NCBI RefSeq assembly: GCF_004368965.1
Contig: NZ_SORO01000004.1
Location: 186,001-250,000, forward strand
Reading direction: 5' to 3'
Origin: Leptospira meyeri
GTDB lineage: Bacteria; Spirochaetota; Leptospiria; Leptospirales; Leptospiraceae
Length of the DNA: 64,000 nucleotides
Part shown: piece after piece, positions 52,777 to 62,818 of the stretch
Position numbering within the stretch: position 1 is the first letter of the stretch
Layout of the letters: each line of letters begins with the position of its first letter
Translations under genes and position numbers: made by a program
Notes under the pieces: generated by a model
Seen by the model: only the letters and a program-made list of their open reading frames with translations
What the model was told of the DNA's origin: nothing
Database searches by the model: none

Positions 52777-54479
52777 TCATCATGGTACTCGGTGCCGTAT
52801 TTATGTTAGCGGTTTCTATTTTTATCCATGAATTGGGGCACCTCTTATGTGGAAAGTTGGTCGGAGTGGAAGCTCGGATTTTTTCTCTTGGGTATGGAAA
52901 AGGAATTTGGAAAAAAAGAATTGGGAAAACCATCTACCAAATCACAGCCATCCCAATTGGGGGATATGTTCTTTTTCGTGGGGATGATTATTCTAAAAAT
53001 AAAAAACCAAGGCAAGGGGATTTACTTTCTACTCCACCACTTCGCCGAATGATTCCTGTTCTAGGTGGACCATTCGCCAATTTGGTGTTAGGTTTTGTTT
53101 TGTTATTTATTTTAGAACTTTCGGGGGATAGTCCTTCTTCCAATCGTATTTTTATTGAAGATGCAAACAAGGTTTCGAGTCCGGCCTATACGGCTGGGCT
53201 TCGCACGGGGGATCAAATTGTTTCTATCAACGGGAAAAAAACGGAAAGTTTCGAAGATATTTTCACCAATGTGAGTTTGACTACCGGGGATCCTGTAGAA
53301 GTTTCTTACAAACGAGGGGAGGAGATAAAAACCGTACAAGTTGTACCAAATTTATATTCTGCCGGTGGACATCCAACGATTGGAGTGATGCCATTTGGAG
53401 AAAGAAGGGTAGTGGCGACTTTTACTTACGGGGAACAACTCAGCCACTTTATGGCAAACTTACTGGATCGTGATGACAAATCTTCAGCATATTTCCAAGA
53501 AAAAATTGAAGAACGAAAGGATGAAATTCCGGAAGAACTTTTAAAACAAAGAGAGATCCAGGAACGAGAAAAATCCCTTCGTCGGCGAGCTCTCTCTTTC
53601 TTAAAAGATGGAGATATGATTTTGCAAGTTGCGGGTGTGGATGTTCACACCGTTCCTGAGTTACAAACGGAACTAGGGAAACATCAGGGAAAAACTATCC
53701 CTGTAGTTGTAGAAAGAAAAACCTATCCACTCCTCACTCCTTGGGCGACGGAAACGGTAACGATCCAAATTCCTGTGTTAGGTGCCAATGTATTTGAATT
53801 TTGGGACATTAGACATCCTAAATTTTCCGAACTAGGAATCCCATACTTTCGTTTGGATAGTTATGATGCAGAAATTGAAAATCGTCTTTCAAACTTAAAA
53901 ATTGATAACAAAACCTTTGAAAAGCCAGATGCCTTTTCCGAATACCTAAAACAATCAGCAGGTAGAAAAGATATCTGGATTGGGAATATGAAATATTCCG
54001 CTGATGTCAATTTGAAACCGATTGGTTTACTCGGATTTCGTGCTTCGATGAAATTTGAAGCAGAAAAACTTCAAAAGGAATCTACCGTATACTCTTCGTT
54101 AGTGGGCGCATCCACAAAAGTATACGAAAACGTATCCACTACTTTAAAAGGAATTGGAATGTTGTTTTCTGGATTTCTTTCTCCCAAAGAGAATCTTTCC
54201 GGTCCCATTGGCATTGTTCAAATTGCAGGAATTAGTTTGGAGTATGGTTGGGTTACTTACCTTGATTTTGTTGCGAAAATTTCCTTAGCACTTATGGTGA
54301 TGAATTTACTGCCTATTCCTATGGCTGACGGCGGACATATTGTACTCTATGCTTATGAGGCCATTACGGGTAGACCACTTCCCCGAAAAGCGATCGAAGC
54401 TATCTTCCGATTGGGATTTTTCTTTCTGATTGGGCTTGGGCTTTATGTTTCGTTTAATGATGTGATGCGTATTTTTTAA
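52773..54479 (+). CDS. rseP: RseP-type site-2 intramembrane metalloprotease
   Basis: This 568-residue M50 protease has zinc-binding HELGH (His19, Glu20, His23) in the first membrane helix, two PDZ regions, and the second active-site motif NLLPIPMADGGH near 510-521 (ADG replaces the usual LDG; the Asp ligand is kept). It cleaves membrane anchors such as anti-sigma factors. It is about 120 residues longer than E. coli RseP, mainly because of a charged helical insert (about 230-280) between the PDZ units and a further segment after the second. It sits in the canonical dxr-rseP-proS order. Confidence 0.93.
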   Translation: MIIMVLGAVFMLAVSIFIHELGHLLCGKLVGVEARIFSLGYGKGIWKKRIGKTIYQITAIPIGGYVLFRGDDYSKNKKPRQGDLLSTPPLRRMIPVLGGPFANLVLGFVLLFILELSGDSPSSNRIFIEDANKVSSPAYTAGLRTGDQIVSINGKKTESFEDIFTNVSLTTGDPVEVSYKRGEEIKTVQVVPNLYSAGGHPTIGVMPFGERRVVATFTYGEQLSHFMANLLDRDDKSSAYFQEKIEERKDEIPEELLKQREIQEREKSLRRRALSFLKDGDMILQVAGVDVHTVPELQTELGKHQGKTIPVVVERKTYPLLTPWATETVTIQIPVLGANVFEFWDIRHPKFSELGIPYFRLDSYDAEIENRLSNLKIDNKTFEKPDAFSEYLKQSAGRKDIWIGNMKYSADVNLKPIGLLGFRASMKFEAEKLQKESTVYSSLVGASTKVYENVSTTLKGIGMLFSGFLSPKENLSGPIGIVQIAGISLEYGWVTYLDFVAKISLALMVMNLLPIPMADGGHIVLYAYEAITGRPLPRKAIEAIFRLGFFFLIGLGLYVSFNDVMRIF

Positions 54480-54523
54480 TTTTTGATAATTCCAATTGTA
54501 TATAAATAAAAGAGAAAACGTCG

Positions 54524-56284
54524 ATGAAAGCTAGTTCCTATTTGATTCCTACGGCAAAAGAAGATCCGCAAGATGCAGTGGTTGCATCTCATAAACTGAT
54601 GACAAGAGCTGGTCTTATTCGTAAATCCGCTGCGGGTTTGTATTCTTATTTGCCACTTGGACTTAGAATTTTAAAAAAAATTGAAGGTATTGTTCGTTCT
54701 GAAATGGACCGAGCTGGTGCCTTGGAATTCCAACTTCCCATTTTGACACCGAGTGAAATTTGGAAAGAGTCCGGTCGTTGGGATAAAATGGGTAAGGAGA
54801 TGTTTCGTTTGAAAGATCGCCATGACAATGAAAGTTGCCTTGGACCCACTCATGAAGAATCATTTTGTGTTCTTGTGAAACCTATGGTTCGTTCTTACAA
54901 AGACTTGCCAATCAATGTATACCAAATCCATACAAAATTTAGAGATGAAATTCGTCCAAGGTTTGGAGTGATTCGTTCTCGTGAATTTACAATGAAGGAT
55001 GCTTATTCCTTTCATTTGGATGATGAGTCCTTGGACAAAACTTACCAAACCATGCGTAAAACCTATAGAAGGATATTTGCCGGAATGGGACTTTCTACGA
55101 TCCCTGTGCAAGCTGACTCTGGGAATATGGGCGGATCTGCTTCCGAAGAATTTATGGTCGTATCTCCGATTGGAGAAGAGACACTTACGATTTGTCCTTC
55201 TTGCCAATATTCTGGCAATATTGAAAAAACTCCTGTGATTCGTAATTCAAATGCAGCAAAACAAACGTTTGCTGGTAGGGACAAAATCCACACACCTTCT
55301 AAAAAAACAATTTCGGAAGTTGCTGAGTTTATCAAAACCAAAGAAGAAAATTTATTAAAAGCAGTAGCTTTATGGGCGGACGGAACCTATGTCCTTGTTT
55401 TTTTAGAGGGTGACCGTGAACTCAATGAGAACAAACTAAAAAACCATTTGGGTTGTAATGAACTAAGACCTATGGGTCCGGCTGAAATGGAAAATCTGAG
55501 TCTTGTTCCTGGATTCATTGGGCCAGGATTTCCAAAATCAGAAAAACTAAAAGTCATTATTGATTCGTTAGTTGATTGGGACTTTGGATACATATCTGGT
55601 GCAAACGAAGTGGACCATCATATCGCGGGGATTCAAATTTCTAAGTTTTTCAAAGAAGAGGAAGTGACAAAAATTGATGTTTCCCAAGCCAAAGTGGGGG
55701 ATCCTTGCCCTAACTGTGGAACTGGTCTCACTGCAGAAAAAGGAATCGAGGTCGGCCATATCTTTAAATTAGGCCAAAAGTATTCCAAAGCATTTGATAT
55801 CACTGTTTTGAATGATAAAGGGAAAGCCACCGTAACAACTATGGGTTGTTACGGGATTGGAGTAAATCGCTGTATGGCCACTGTCATCGAACAATGTAAT
55901 GACGACAAAGGGATTTATTGGCCGATATCAATTGCACCGTTTACTGTTTGTTTGGTGAGTATAGCTAAAAATCCAGATGACATTTCAAAAATTGAATCTA
56001 TTTACAATGCATTAGTGGCAGCAGGAATTGAAGTTCTTTGGGATGATCGTGATCTGGGGCCGGGCTTTAAATTCAAAGATTCGGAGCTCATTGGTTTTCC
56101 CATCAGACTCACTCTTGGAAAAGGATTTTTGGAAAAAGGGGAAATCACCATCTTGGATCGAAAGTCGATGACGGAAGAAACAGTAAATTTTACAACCAAC
56201 GAAGATTTGATAGTAAAACTACAAAATCAAATCCGTGGACTTCAAGAGACCCTAGAGAAAGCTGTAGAACAAGTGGGAACATGA
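54524..56284 (+). CDS. proS: Prolyl-tRNA synthetase, bacterial type
   Basis: This 586-residue class II synthetase has motif 2 region FRDEIRPRFGVIRSREFTMKD, an editing (INS) domain between motifs 2 and 3 (about 230-390), motif 3 GCYGIGVNRCMATVIEQ, and an anticodon-binding C-terminus. The INS domain would hydrolyse Ala-tRNA(Pro). It is the last gene of the ribosomal/isoprenoid run, 44 bases after rseP, and is followed by a GC-rich leader for trpBA. Confidence 0.95.
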   Translation: MKASSYLIPTAKEDPQDAVVASHKLMTRAGLIRKSAAGLYSYLPLGLRILKKIEGIVRSEMDRAGALEFQLPILTPSEIWKESGRWDKMGKEMFRLKDRHDNESCLGPTHEESFCVLVKPMVRSYKDLPINVYQIHTKFRDEIRPRFGVIRSREFTMKDAYSFHLDDESLDKTYQTMRKTYRRIFAGMGLSTIPVQADSGNMGGSASEEFMVVSPIGEETLTICPSCQYSGNIEKTPVIRNSNAAKQTFAGRDKIHTPSKKTISEVAEFIKTKEENLLKAVALWADGTYVLVFLEGDRELNENKLKNHLGCNELRPMGPAEMENLSLVPGFIGPGFPKSEKLKVIIDSLVDWDFGYISGANEVDHHIAGIQISKFFKEEEVTKIDVSQAKVGDPCPNCGTGLTAEKGIEVGHIFKLGQKYSKAFDITVLNDKGKATVTTMGCYGIGVNRCMATVIEQCNDDKGIYWPISIAPFTVCLVSIAKNPDDISKIESIYNALVAAGIEVLWDDRDLGPGFKFKDSELIGFPIRLTLGKGFLEKGEITILDRKSMTEETVNFTTNEDLIVKLQNQIRGLQETLEKAVEQVGT

Positions 56285-56360
56285 ACTTCTTTCGATTTTT
56301 TCTTTAGAATCGGAAGATGGGGTCGCAAAAATGAGGGCTTTGTGATAGAAGGAAGCCATT

Positions 56361-56433
56361 GGGTGGCGGGTGGTTAACCCCACCCAGTTCGATCAGGGCG
56401 GGGAGAGTATACCCAAAAACCCCTACCCCCCGC
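56361..56433 (+). promoter_or_regulatory. GC-rich hairpin leader upstream of trpBA
   Basis: Two candidate stems lie between proS and trpB: GGGTGG-TTAACC-CCACCC (56368-56385, with an alternative GGGTGG at 56361-56366) and GCGGGG/CCCCGC (56398-56403 with 56428-56433). The block is far more GC-rich than its flanks. No T-run, no Trp-rich leader peptide, and no clear T-box consensus were seen. Confidence 0.4.
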
Positions 56434-56470
56434 AAAAGAAGCAGTTTTCATATTCGCCCATTCTCCTATC

Positions 56471-57667
56471 ATGGGATATATGGGCAAAAACCTACCTGGA
56501 TATTTTGGTGAATTCGGTGGCCGTTACTCTCCTGAGATTTTAACGGAAGCATTAGATGAACTTGAATCCACCTATCAAAAGTTAAAGAAAAGTAAAAAGT
56601 TCAGAAAGGAACTTGAATACTATTTAAAGAACTACGTCGGAAGACCTAGTCCTCTGACTTATGCCGAACGTCTCACCAAACTTTGGGGAGGTGCTCGTAT
56701 TTGGCTCAAACGCGAAGATTTAAACCATACCGGTGCACATAAAATTAATAATGCCATCGGGCAGGCGCTCATTGCTCGATTTATGGGGAAAAAACGAATC
56801 ATCGCAGAAACAGGAGCTGGCCAACATGGACTTGCTACTGCAACTGTTGGTGCAATGTTTGGCATGGAAACTGTTGTTTACATGGGCGCAGTTGACGTGG
56901 AAAGACAAAACCTCAATGCTAAAAAAATTGAGATGTTAGGTGCTAAAATTCTTCCAGTCACTGCGGGAGAAGCGACTCTCAAAGAAGCCACCAGTGAAGC
57001 TATGAGAGACTGGGCACTCAATGTATCCACAACTCATTATATCGTTGGGTCTGCGATTGGACCTCACCCTTTTCCTACCATAGTTCGTGACTTCCAATCC
57101 TTCATCGGATCAGAAGCAAGAGCAGAGTTTAAAAAACGAAATAAAAAACTTCCCAATGCAATCGTTGCTTGTGTGGGTGGAGGATCCAATTCCATTGGAA
57201 TGTTCCATGCATTTTTAAAAGACAAACAAGTTGCTATCTATGGTGCAGAAGCTGGCGGACTTGGTTCCAAACCAGGAGAACATTCTGCAACATTAACATA
57301 CGGAAAAACAGGTTTTTTACATGGAACCAAAACTCTCATCATCCAAGATGATTTTGGTCAAATTGTTCCTGCACATTCTGTTTCCGCAGGGTTAGATTAT
57401 CCAGGCGTGGGACCAGAGCACGCTCACCTTTCACAAACAGGAAGAGTGGATTATCGAATGGTAACAGACGAACAGGCGCTAGACTCATTTTTGGAAGTCA
57501 CTCGTGTGGAAGGAATCATTCCTGCGCTAGAAACAGCTCATGCTTTTCATGTAGCAAGGGAAGTGGCGAAAGATTTAGGAAAGAAAAAGGATCTCATTAT
57601 TTGTCTTTCTGGTCGGGGGGACAAGGATGTAACGGAAGTTTTGCGACTCTTAGGTGAAAGAAAATAA
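56471..57667 (+). CDS. trpB: Tryptophan synthase beta chain
   Basis: This 398-residue PLP enzyme joins indole and serine to tryptophan. The opening LPGYFGEFGGRYSPEIL, the Schiff-base lysine in HTGAHKINN (Lys91), AETGAGQHG, and CVGGGSNSIGMFHAF are all present. It is the TrpB1 type. A second ATG at 56480 is also possible. It ends directly before trpA with no gap. Confidence 0.96.
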   Translation: MGYMGKNLPGYFGEFGGRYSPEILTEALDELESTYQKLKKSKKFRKELEYYLKNYVGRPSPLTYAERLTKLWGGARIWLKREDLNHTGAHKINNAIGQALIARFMGKKRIIAETGAGQHGLATATVGAMFGMETVVYMGAVDVERQNLNAKKIEMLGAKILPVTAGEATLKEATSEAMRDWALNVSTTHYIVGSAIGPHPFPTIVRDFQSFIGSEARAEFKKRNKKLPNAIVACVGGGSNSIGMFHAFLKDKQVAIYGAEAGGLGSKPGEHSATLTYGKTGFLHGTKTLIIQDDFGQIVPAHSVSAGLDYPGVGPEHAHLSQTGRVDYRMVTDEQALDSFLEVTRVEGIIPALETAHAFHVAREVAKDLGKKKDLIICLSGRGDKDVTEVLRLLGERK

Positions 57668-58468
57668 ATGAGTAAAATAAAATCACTATTTGAAAGTGGA
57701 AAATTTAAATCTGCGTTTATCCCTTATTTTACCTTAGGGGATCCAAACTATCCTGACTCAATTGAATTTGGAAAAACTATTTTAGACAATGGGGCCGATA
57801 TTTTGGAACTCGGAATCCCTTTTTCTGATCCAGTTGCAGATGGTCCCGTCATCCAAAGGGCAGTGGCTCGTTCTTTAAAGAATGCTTTTTCTTTCGAAGA
57901 GATCTTTCGAGTCACAAAAGCCATCCACGACCACAAACCAGAAACACCACTCGTTTATCTAACGTATTTCAATCCCATTTACCATTGCGGGATTGCGAAG
58001 TTTTTAGACCGGGCGAAGGAATCAGGAATTGTCGGACTTGTGATTCCCGATTTACCGTTCGATACAGAAGAAAGTGAAACTTTATTCCGAGAACTAAAGG
58101 TTCGGGATATGGACCTCATCCATTTGGTCACTCCAGCTTCCGAAAAAAAGAGGATCCAAGCACTGACGAAAACTTCCTCAGGTTTCATTTACTATGTAAC
58201 TTCTTTTGGAGTGACTGGAGAAAGGCGAGAGTTCTCAGTTGATTTAAAAGAAAGAATCAAATTCTTAAAAGACACCATTAAATTGCCAATTTGTGCAGGA
58301 TTTGGAATCTCCACCCCGGAACAATCCAACCAAATTTCACAGTATGCGGATGGGATCATCATCGGTTCTGCGATCCAAAGGATCATTGAAGAAAACGGGT
58401 CTGACCGTACAAAAGCAGTTTCGGCATTGGCGGATTACATTTCAAAAATCAGGGCATCAATTTCCTAA
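57668..58468 (+). CDS. trpA: Tryptophan synthase alpha chain
   Basis: This 266-residue TIM-barrel enzyme cleaves indole-3-glycerol phosphate to indole and glyceraldehyde-3-phosphate, passing indole to TrpB. Catalytic residues correspond to Glu47 (LELGIPFSDP) and Asp58 (ADGPVIQ). YYVTSFGVTGER and GFGISTPEQ support the phosphate site. It is adjacent to trpB and 90 bases before the cyclase gene. Other trp genes are not in the window. Confidence 0.96.
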   Translation: MSKIKSLFESGKFKSAFIPYFTLGDPNYPDSIEFGKTILDNGADILELGIPFSDPVADGPVIQRAVARSLKNAFSFEEIFRVTKAIHDHKPETPLVYLTYFNPIYHCGIAKFLDRAKESGIVGLVIPDLPFDTEESETLFRELKVRDMDLIHLVTPASEKKRIQALTKTSSGFIYYVTSFGVTGERREFSVDLKERIKFLKDTIKLPICAGFGISTPEQSNQISQYADGIIIGSAIQRIIEENGSDRTKAVSALADYISKIRASIS

Positions 58469-58558
58469 ATTTTTTTCCTGTATCCCCCAAAAACATTTGA
58501 GTCTCTTTAAAAATCCAGGGAAAATGGTCGGAAATTCCCAAACGAATAAAGAGGCTCT

Positions 58559-60886
58559 ATGTCCGACAAAGAATCAAAATCGCTTTCGATTTTGGACTAT
58601 CTCAGTGTTACCGTTGCCGCACTAGGATCACTTGGTGTGATCATTTCTGTCGTCATGACAGGGTGGGAATACGAATTTTCCTTCCTCATTGGTGGTTTAC
58701 TCACTTTACTTACTTCTTCTTATTTTGTATATAAAACCATAGAAAAGGTTTCAAAAGACAAACAGAAGTCAGGTGCGATTTGGTTATCCTATGTGATCGC
58801 CATTTTTATGTATACATTGGTAAACACCTTCCAACCACTCAAAGATTTGGAAGAAAATTCTGTGTCCACTAGGTTCCAATTTTTACGCGGATCCAACACC
58901 AAAACAGAAAGTGAGGGTGATACTGGACGAATCGAATACATTCAGTTCCAACCACCAGCTAAGGCTCGTAAGGATATCAATATCATTGGTATCACCACTG
59001 AGTCACTTGAAAAATTGCAGGGAACTTGGCCTCTTCCTTGGAGTTATTACGCAGACATCATTGAAACTTTTAAAGAATCGAACAACATTCTGATGTTCGA
59101 TATTTTCTTCGTAGATTATAAACCCGGTCAAACCGAAGAGATGGTTACTGCTCTTCAAAAGAACCGGAATGTCCTCTTTGACTACCCTATGGAAGTCAGT
59201 GCGGAATCAAAAGAAGCGGTTCTCAATTTGGAAAAACGAATTGATATCCTTCGTAAGTTTCAATTAAGAAATGTCATCGATGAGAACGATGCGGGGATCT
59301 CTTGGGTCAAATTCCCACAACCTCCCATTGAACCCATTGGAGAATTGTCAGCTGGTCTTGGTTTTGCGAACGTAAAAAAAGACGAATCTGGTTTGAATCG
59401 TAAGATGCCACTTGTTGTTAAAGTATATAACTCGGGAAGAGATAGGGAAACAGAATATTTCCCTTCCATCGATTTACTCATTGTTTGTAAATACTACGGT
59501 ATCGACGTACAAAGAGATGTGGAAGTCAAAATGGGACATTATGTAAAATTGTCCAACATTCCTAAAAAAATCATCCGAGAGTTCAACATCAAAGAACGTA
59601 AGTTTGAAGAAAGGGATGTCATGCAAGTCCCGAACGAAAAAAGAGAAGTGGTCATTCCTATCGATTGGGAAGGACAAATGGAAATCAACTTCGTAGGTGG
59701 ACGTTATTCCTTCAAACAAAACGAAATTTTTGAGGTCACTAATGATTGGGATGCTGAACTACTCGAAGCAAACCAAATCAGTAACAAAATCTTTCTTGTG
59801 GCAATGTATTATGCAACAGGACGTGGAGCATCGAAAGACTCCCACTTATCTCCGTTTGGTGATATGTCTGGAATTGAACACCACGCACATGCAATTAATA
59901 CCATCTTAAACCAAGACTTTTTGTCCACAGTACCAAACTGGGGGATCTTTTTGATCTATGTGGGTCTTGGTGTGATGATTGGATTTTTACAACCAAGGGT
60001 AAAAACTCATATTGGATTTGTGATTATGTTGACTCAGCTTTTACTTTATGTAGTCGCTACGCTCTACATTTTCCAAACCTTTAACCTCATTACAGTCCTT
60101 CCGTCAGTGACCATCGAGCAAATTGTGGTTTTTGTTGCCATCATTGGATTTAGAATCTTAACAGAAGAAGAAAACGTAAAATACATTCGCCAAACCTTTT
60201 CCAAATTCGTATCCAAAGACGTTGTGGATGAACTTCTCAAACACCCGGACAACTTGGCACTTGGGGGGTCCAAACGAGAGATCACTATTTTTTTCTCTGA
60301 CGTTCGTGGGTTCACTACTATCTCCGAACAGTTGGGACCAGAAGATTTGGTGAAATTACTGAATGAATATTTGTCCGCCATGACGGATATCATTATTGAA
60401 TACAAAGGAACCATTGATAAGTATATGGGAGATGCGATCATGGCATTCTGGGGAGCCCCAGTTCCTCTGGAAGACCATGCATACTACGCATGTGTAGCGG
60501 CATTGGCACAGCTTGATCATTTAAAGGTCCTCCAACAAAAGTGGGCAGAACGAAATGTTCCGGTGATCGATATTGGATGTGGTCTCAATTCCGGTCCTGC
60601 CGTTGTTGGGAACATGGGATCCTCACACAGGATGGAATATACATGTATGGGTGATACGATCAACCTTGGATCCCGATTGGAAGGATCCAATAAAATGTAC
60701 ACCACAAATGTGATTATCTCTGAATACACTTACGAAAAAGTGAAAGACCGAGTGGTCGCTCGGGAACTGGATTTAGTGCGAGTAAAAGGAAAAACCCAAC
60801 CTGTTCGGATTTACGAATTGCTTGGAATCACAAACCCAGAAGATATGGAGAAAATGAAGCGGCCTCTCCAAAAGGCGGCAACATGA
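58559..60886 (+). CDS. CHASE2-domain class III adenylyl cyclase
   Basis: This 775-residue membrane cyclase has about three N-terminal helices (12-100), a CHASE2 extracytoplasmic sensor (about 110-440), three more helices (about 455-530), and a catalytic domain (about 560-740). Catalytic motifs: FFSDVRGFTTISEQLG (metal Asp), DKYMGDAIMAFWGAP (substrate Lys and second metal Asp), and EYTCMGDTINLGSRLEG. A Lys/Thr pair at the purine site fits bacterial adenylyl cyclases. It ends KAAT, without the TPR tail often fused to this family. It sits between trpA and dxs. Confidence 0.9.
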   Translation: MSDKESKSLSILDYLSVTVAALGSLGVIISVVMTGWEYEFSFLIGGLLTLLTSSYFVYKTIEKVSKDKQKSGAIWLSYVIAIFMYTLVNTFQPLKDLEENSVSTRFQFLRGSNTKTESEGDTGRIEYIQFQPPAKARKDINIIGITTESLEKLQGTWPLPWSYYADIIETFKESNNILMFDIFFVDYKPGQTEEMVTALQKNRNVLFDYPMEVSAESKEAVLNLEKRIDILRKFQLRNVIDENDAGISWVKFPQPPIEPIGELSAGLGFANVKKDESGLNRKMPLVVKVYNSGRDRETEYFPSIDLLIVCKYYGIDVQRDVEVKMGHYVKLSNIPKKIIREFNIKERKFEERDVMQVPNEKREVVIPIDWEGQMEINFVGGRYSFKQNEIFEVTNDWDAELLEANQISNKIFLVAMYYATGRGASKDSHLSPFGDMSGIEHHAHAINTILNQDFLSTVPNWGIFLIYVGLGVMIGFLQPRVKTHIGFVIMLTQLLLYVVATLYIFQTFNLITVLPSVTIEQIVVFVAIIGFRILTEEENVKYIRQTFSKFVSKDVVDELLKHPDNLALGGSKREITIFFSDVRGFTTISEQLGPEDLVKLLNEYLSAMTDIIIEYKGTIDKYMGDAIMAFWGAPVPLEDHAYYACVAALAQLDHLKVLQQKWAERNVPVIDIGCGLNSGPAVVGNMGSSHRMEYTCMGDTINLGSRLEGSNKMYTTNVIISEYTYEKVKDRVVARELDLVRVKGKTQPVRIYELLGITNPEDMEKMKRPLQKAAT

Positions 60887-60893
60887 AGTTTAC

Positions 60894-62783
60894 ATGCCAT
60901 CATATCCCTATCTCGACAAAATCCAATTTCCGGAAGATCTTAGAAAGATAAACGAAGCGGATCTCCCGAAGGTTTGCCATGACCTTCGGGAATACATCAT
61001 AGATACCCTCTCTGACGTGGGAGGGCACTTCGCCAGTAACCTTGGTGTTGTGGAACTCACGGTAGCATTACATTATGTGTTTCAAACCCCAATAGACAAA
61101 ATCATCTGGGATGTTGGACACCAAACTTACCCTCACAAAATTCTTACAGGAAGAAAAAAAGAACTCCCCACCGTTCGTAAATGGTTGGGACTTTCTGGAT
61201 TCCCTAAAAGGGAAGAATCCGAATACGATTTGTACAACACTGGCCATGCCGGAACATCCATCTCCCAGGCCCTCGGTGAGGCTTGTGCCCGCGACCTGTT
61301 AGGTAAAGATTATAAAGTGGCAGCTGTGATTGGAGACGCCTCGATTGCCACGGGAATGGCACTCGAAGCCATGAACCACGGTGGTCATATCAAACCGAAT
61401 ATGTTAGTCATTTTGAATGATAACTATATGTCCATTTCCAAAAACGTAGGTTCCATTTCAAATTATCTCAATCGCATTATTTCTTCTCAGGTATATAACA
61501 GAGGTAAAACGGCATTCTATAGTTTTTTAAAATGGATACCTCTCATTGGACCCGCCTTACAGGCGCTTGCTCATAATATGGAAACTTCTTTTAAACATTT
61601 TATGATGCGTCCAGGTGGACTCTTTGAAGATTTGGGATTTACTTATTTTGGACCGATTGATGGCCATGATGTGAACCGAGTGGTTCATATGTTGCAGAAC
61701 CTCTCCAAAATCCAAGGACCTATCCTTTTGCATGTATTAACCCAAAAAGGAAAAGGTTACAAACCTGCTGAAGCCGATCCCATCAAATACCATGGTGTCA
61801 CACCGTTCAATAAAGAGTCGGGGAAGATGGCCTCTTCCGATTCCAATAAAATTGGTCTTTCTAAAATAGTTGGAAAAACACTAACCGATTTAACTGACAA
61901 AGACAAACGGATTGCAGTCATTACCCCTGCGATGATTGAAGGATCAGGACTTCGCGAATACCAAGAAGCATATCCGGAGCATACCTTTGACGTGGGAATT
62001 GCAGAGCAACATTCCGTTGCCTTTGCCGGTGCGATGACAAGTGGCGGGGCCATTCCTTACATGTGTATTTATTCCACATTTCTCACAAGGGCCATGGACC
62101 AACTTGTGGAAGATGTTTCTCTTATGAATTTGCCTGTCCGATTTGTAATCGATCGTGCTGGAATCGTGGGCCCAGACGGCGAAACCCACCAAGGTCTTTC
62201 TGATCTTGGGTACTTAGCTGGGCTTCCCAATATGGACATCATTGTGCCAAGTTCTGCTCAAGATATCATCGATAGCCTACATTTTATGAAGGATTATACG
62301 GAACATCCCATTGCCATTCGTTTTCCAAAGGATAACGGCGACTTACGCGAGTTAAAGTTTGACTCTCCACTTCCTATCACCAAGGCAAAAGGCCGTTTGG
62401 TTCTGGAAGGAGAAGATTTACTGATTTTATCTGTTGGGTTTATGTTGCCGATTGCTACGGCAGTTGCAGGAATTTTAAAACAAAAAGGGATTTCTGTTTC
62501 CGTTGTGGATCTCTTTTGGTTACGCCCTTATGATACGGATCTTGTACATGGACAAATTCAAAAAAACAGACGGTTTGTGATTTTGGACGAAAGTTATGTC
62601 CATGCAGGTGCTTCCGGTTTTCTTTTGAATGAAATTTCTTCCGGCTTATTAAGTAAGTTTTTAAAGACCTTTGCATTGCCACCCGAACCCATCCATCATG
62701 GGGAAAGGAATCAAATTTTGGATCATTACCGACTGACCGCTTCACAAATTGCCGAAGATTTGGTTCAGTCTTTGAAAAAATAA
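60894..62783 (+). CDS. dxs: 1-deoxy-D-xylulose-5-phosphate synthase
   Basis: This 629-residue thiamine diphosphate enzyme makes DXP from pyruvate and glyceraldehyde-3-phosphate, the first MEP-pathway step. Motifs: GGHFASNLGVVELTVALHYV, DVGHQTYPHKILTGR, the ThDP motif GDASIATGMALEAMN (GDA rather than the usual GDG) and NDNYMSIS, then the transketolase-like DVGIAEQHSVAFAGAM and DRAGIVGPDGETHQG. It is 7 bases after the cyclase gene, and dxr lies earlier in the same window. Confidence 0.95.
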   Translation: MPSYPYLDKIQFPEDLRKINEADLPKVCHDLREYIIDTLSDVGGHFASNLGVVELTVALHYVFQTPIDKIIWDVGHQTYPHKILTGRKKELPTVRKWLGLSGFPKREESEYDLYNTGHAGTSISQALGEACARDLLGKDYKVAAVIGDASIATGMALEAMNHGGHIKPNMLVILNDNYMSISKNVGSISNYLNRIISSQVYNRGKTAFYSFLKWIPLIGPALQALAHNMETSFKHFMMRPGGLFEDLGFTYFGPIDGHDVNRVVHMLQNLSKIQGPILLHVLTQKGKGYKPAEADPIKYHGVTPFNKESGKMASSDSNKIGLSKIVGKTLTDLTDKDKRIAVITPAMIEGSGLREYQEAYPEHTFDVGIAEQHSVAFAGAMTSGGAIPYMCIYSTFLTRAMDQLVEDVSLMNLPVRFVIDRAGIVGPDGETHQGLSDLGYLAGLPNMDIIVPSSAQDIIDSLHFMKDYTEHPIAIRFPKDNGDLRELKFDSPLPITKAKGRLVLEGEDLLILSVGFMLPIATAVAGILKQKGISVSVVDLFWLRPYDTDLVHGQIQKNRRFVILDESYVHAGASGFLLNEISSGLLSKFLKTFALPPEPIHHGERNQILDHYRLTASQIAEDLVQSLKK

Positions 62784-62818
62784 ATTAGTTTTACAGATAT
62801 TTTTCAAGTCATCCGAAA

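Noticed and set aside
56340..56440. T-box or trp attenuator
   Set aside because: No clear T-box consensus, no Trp-codon leader peptide and no terminator T-run.
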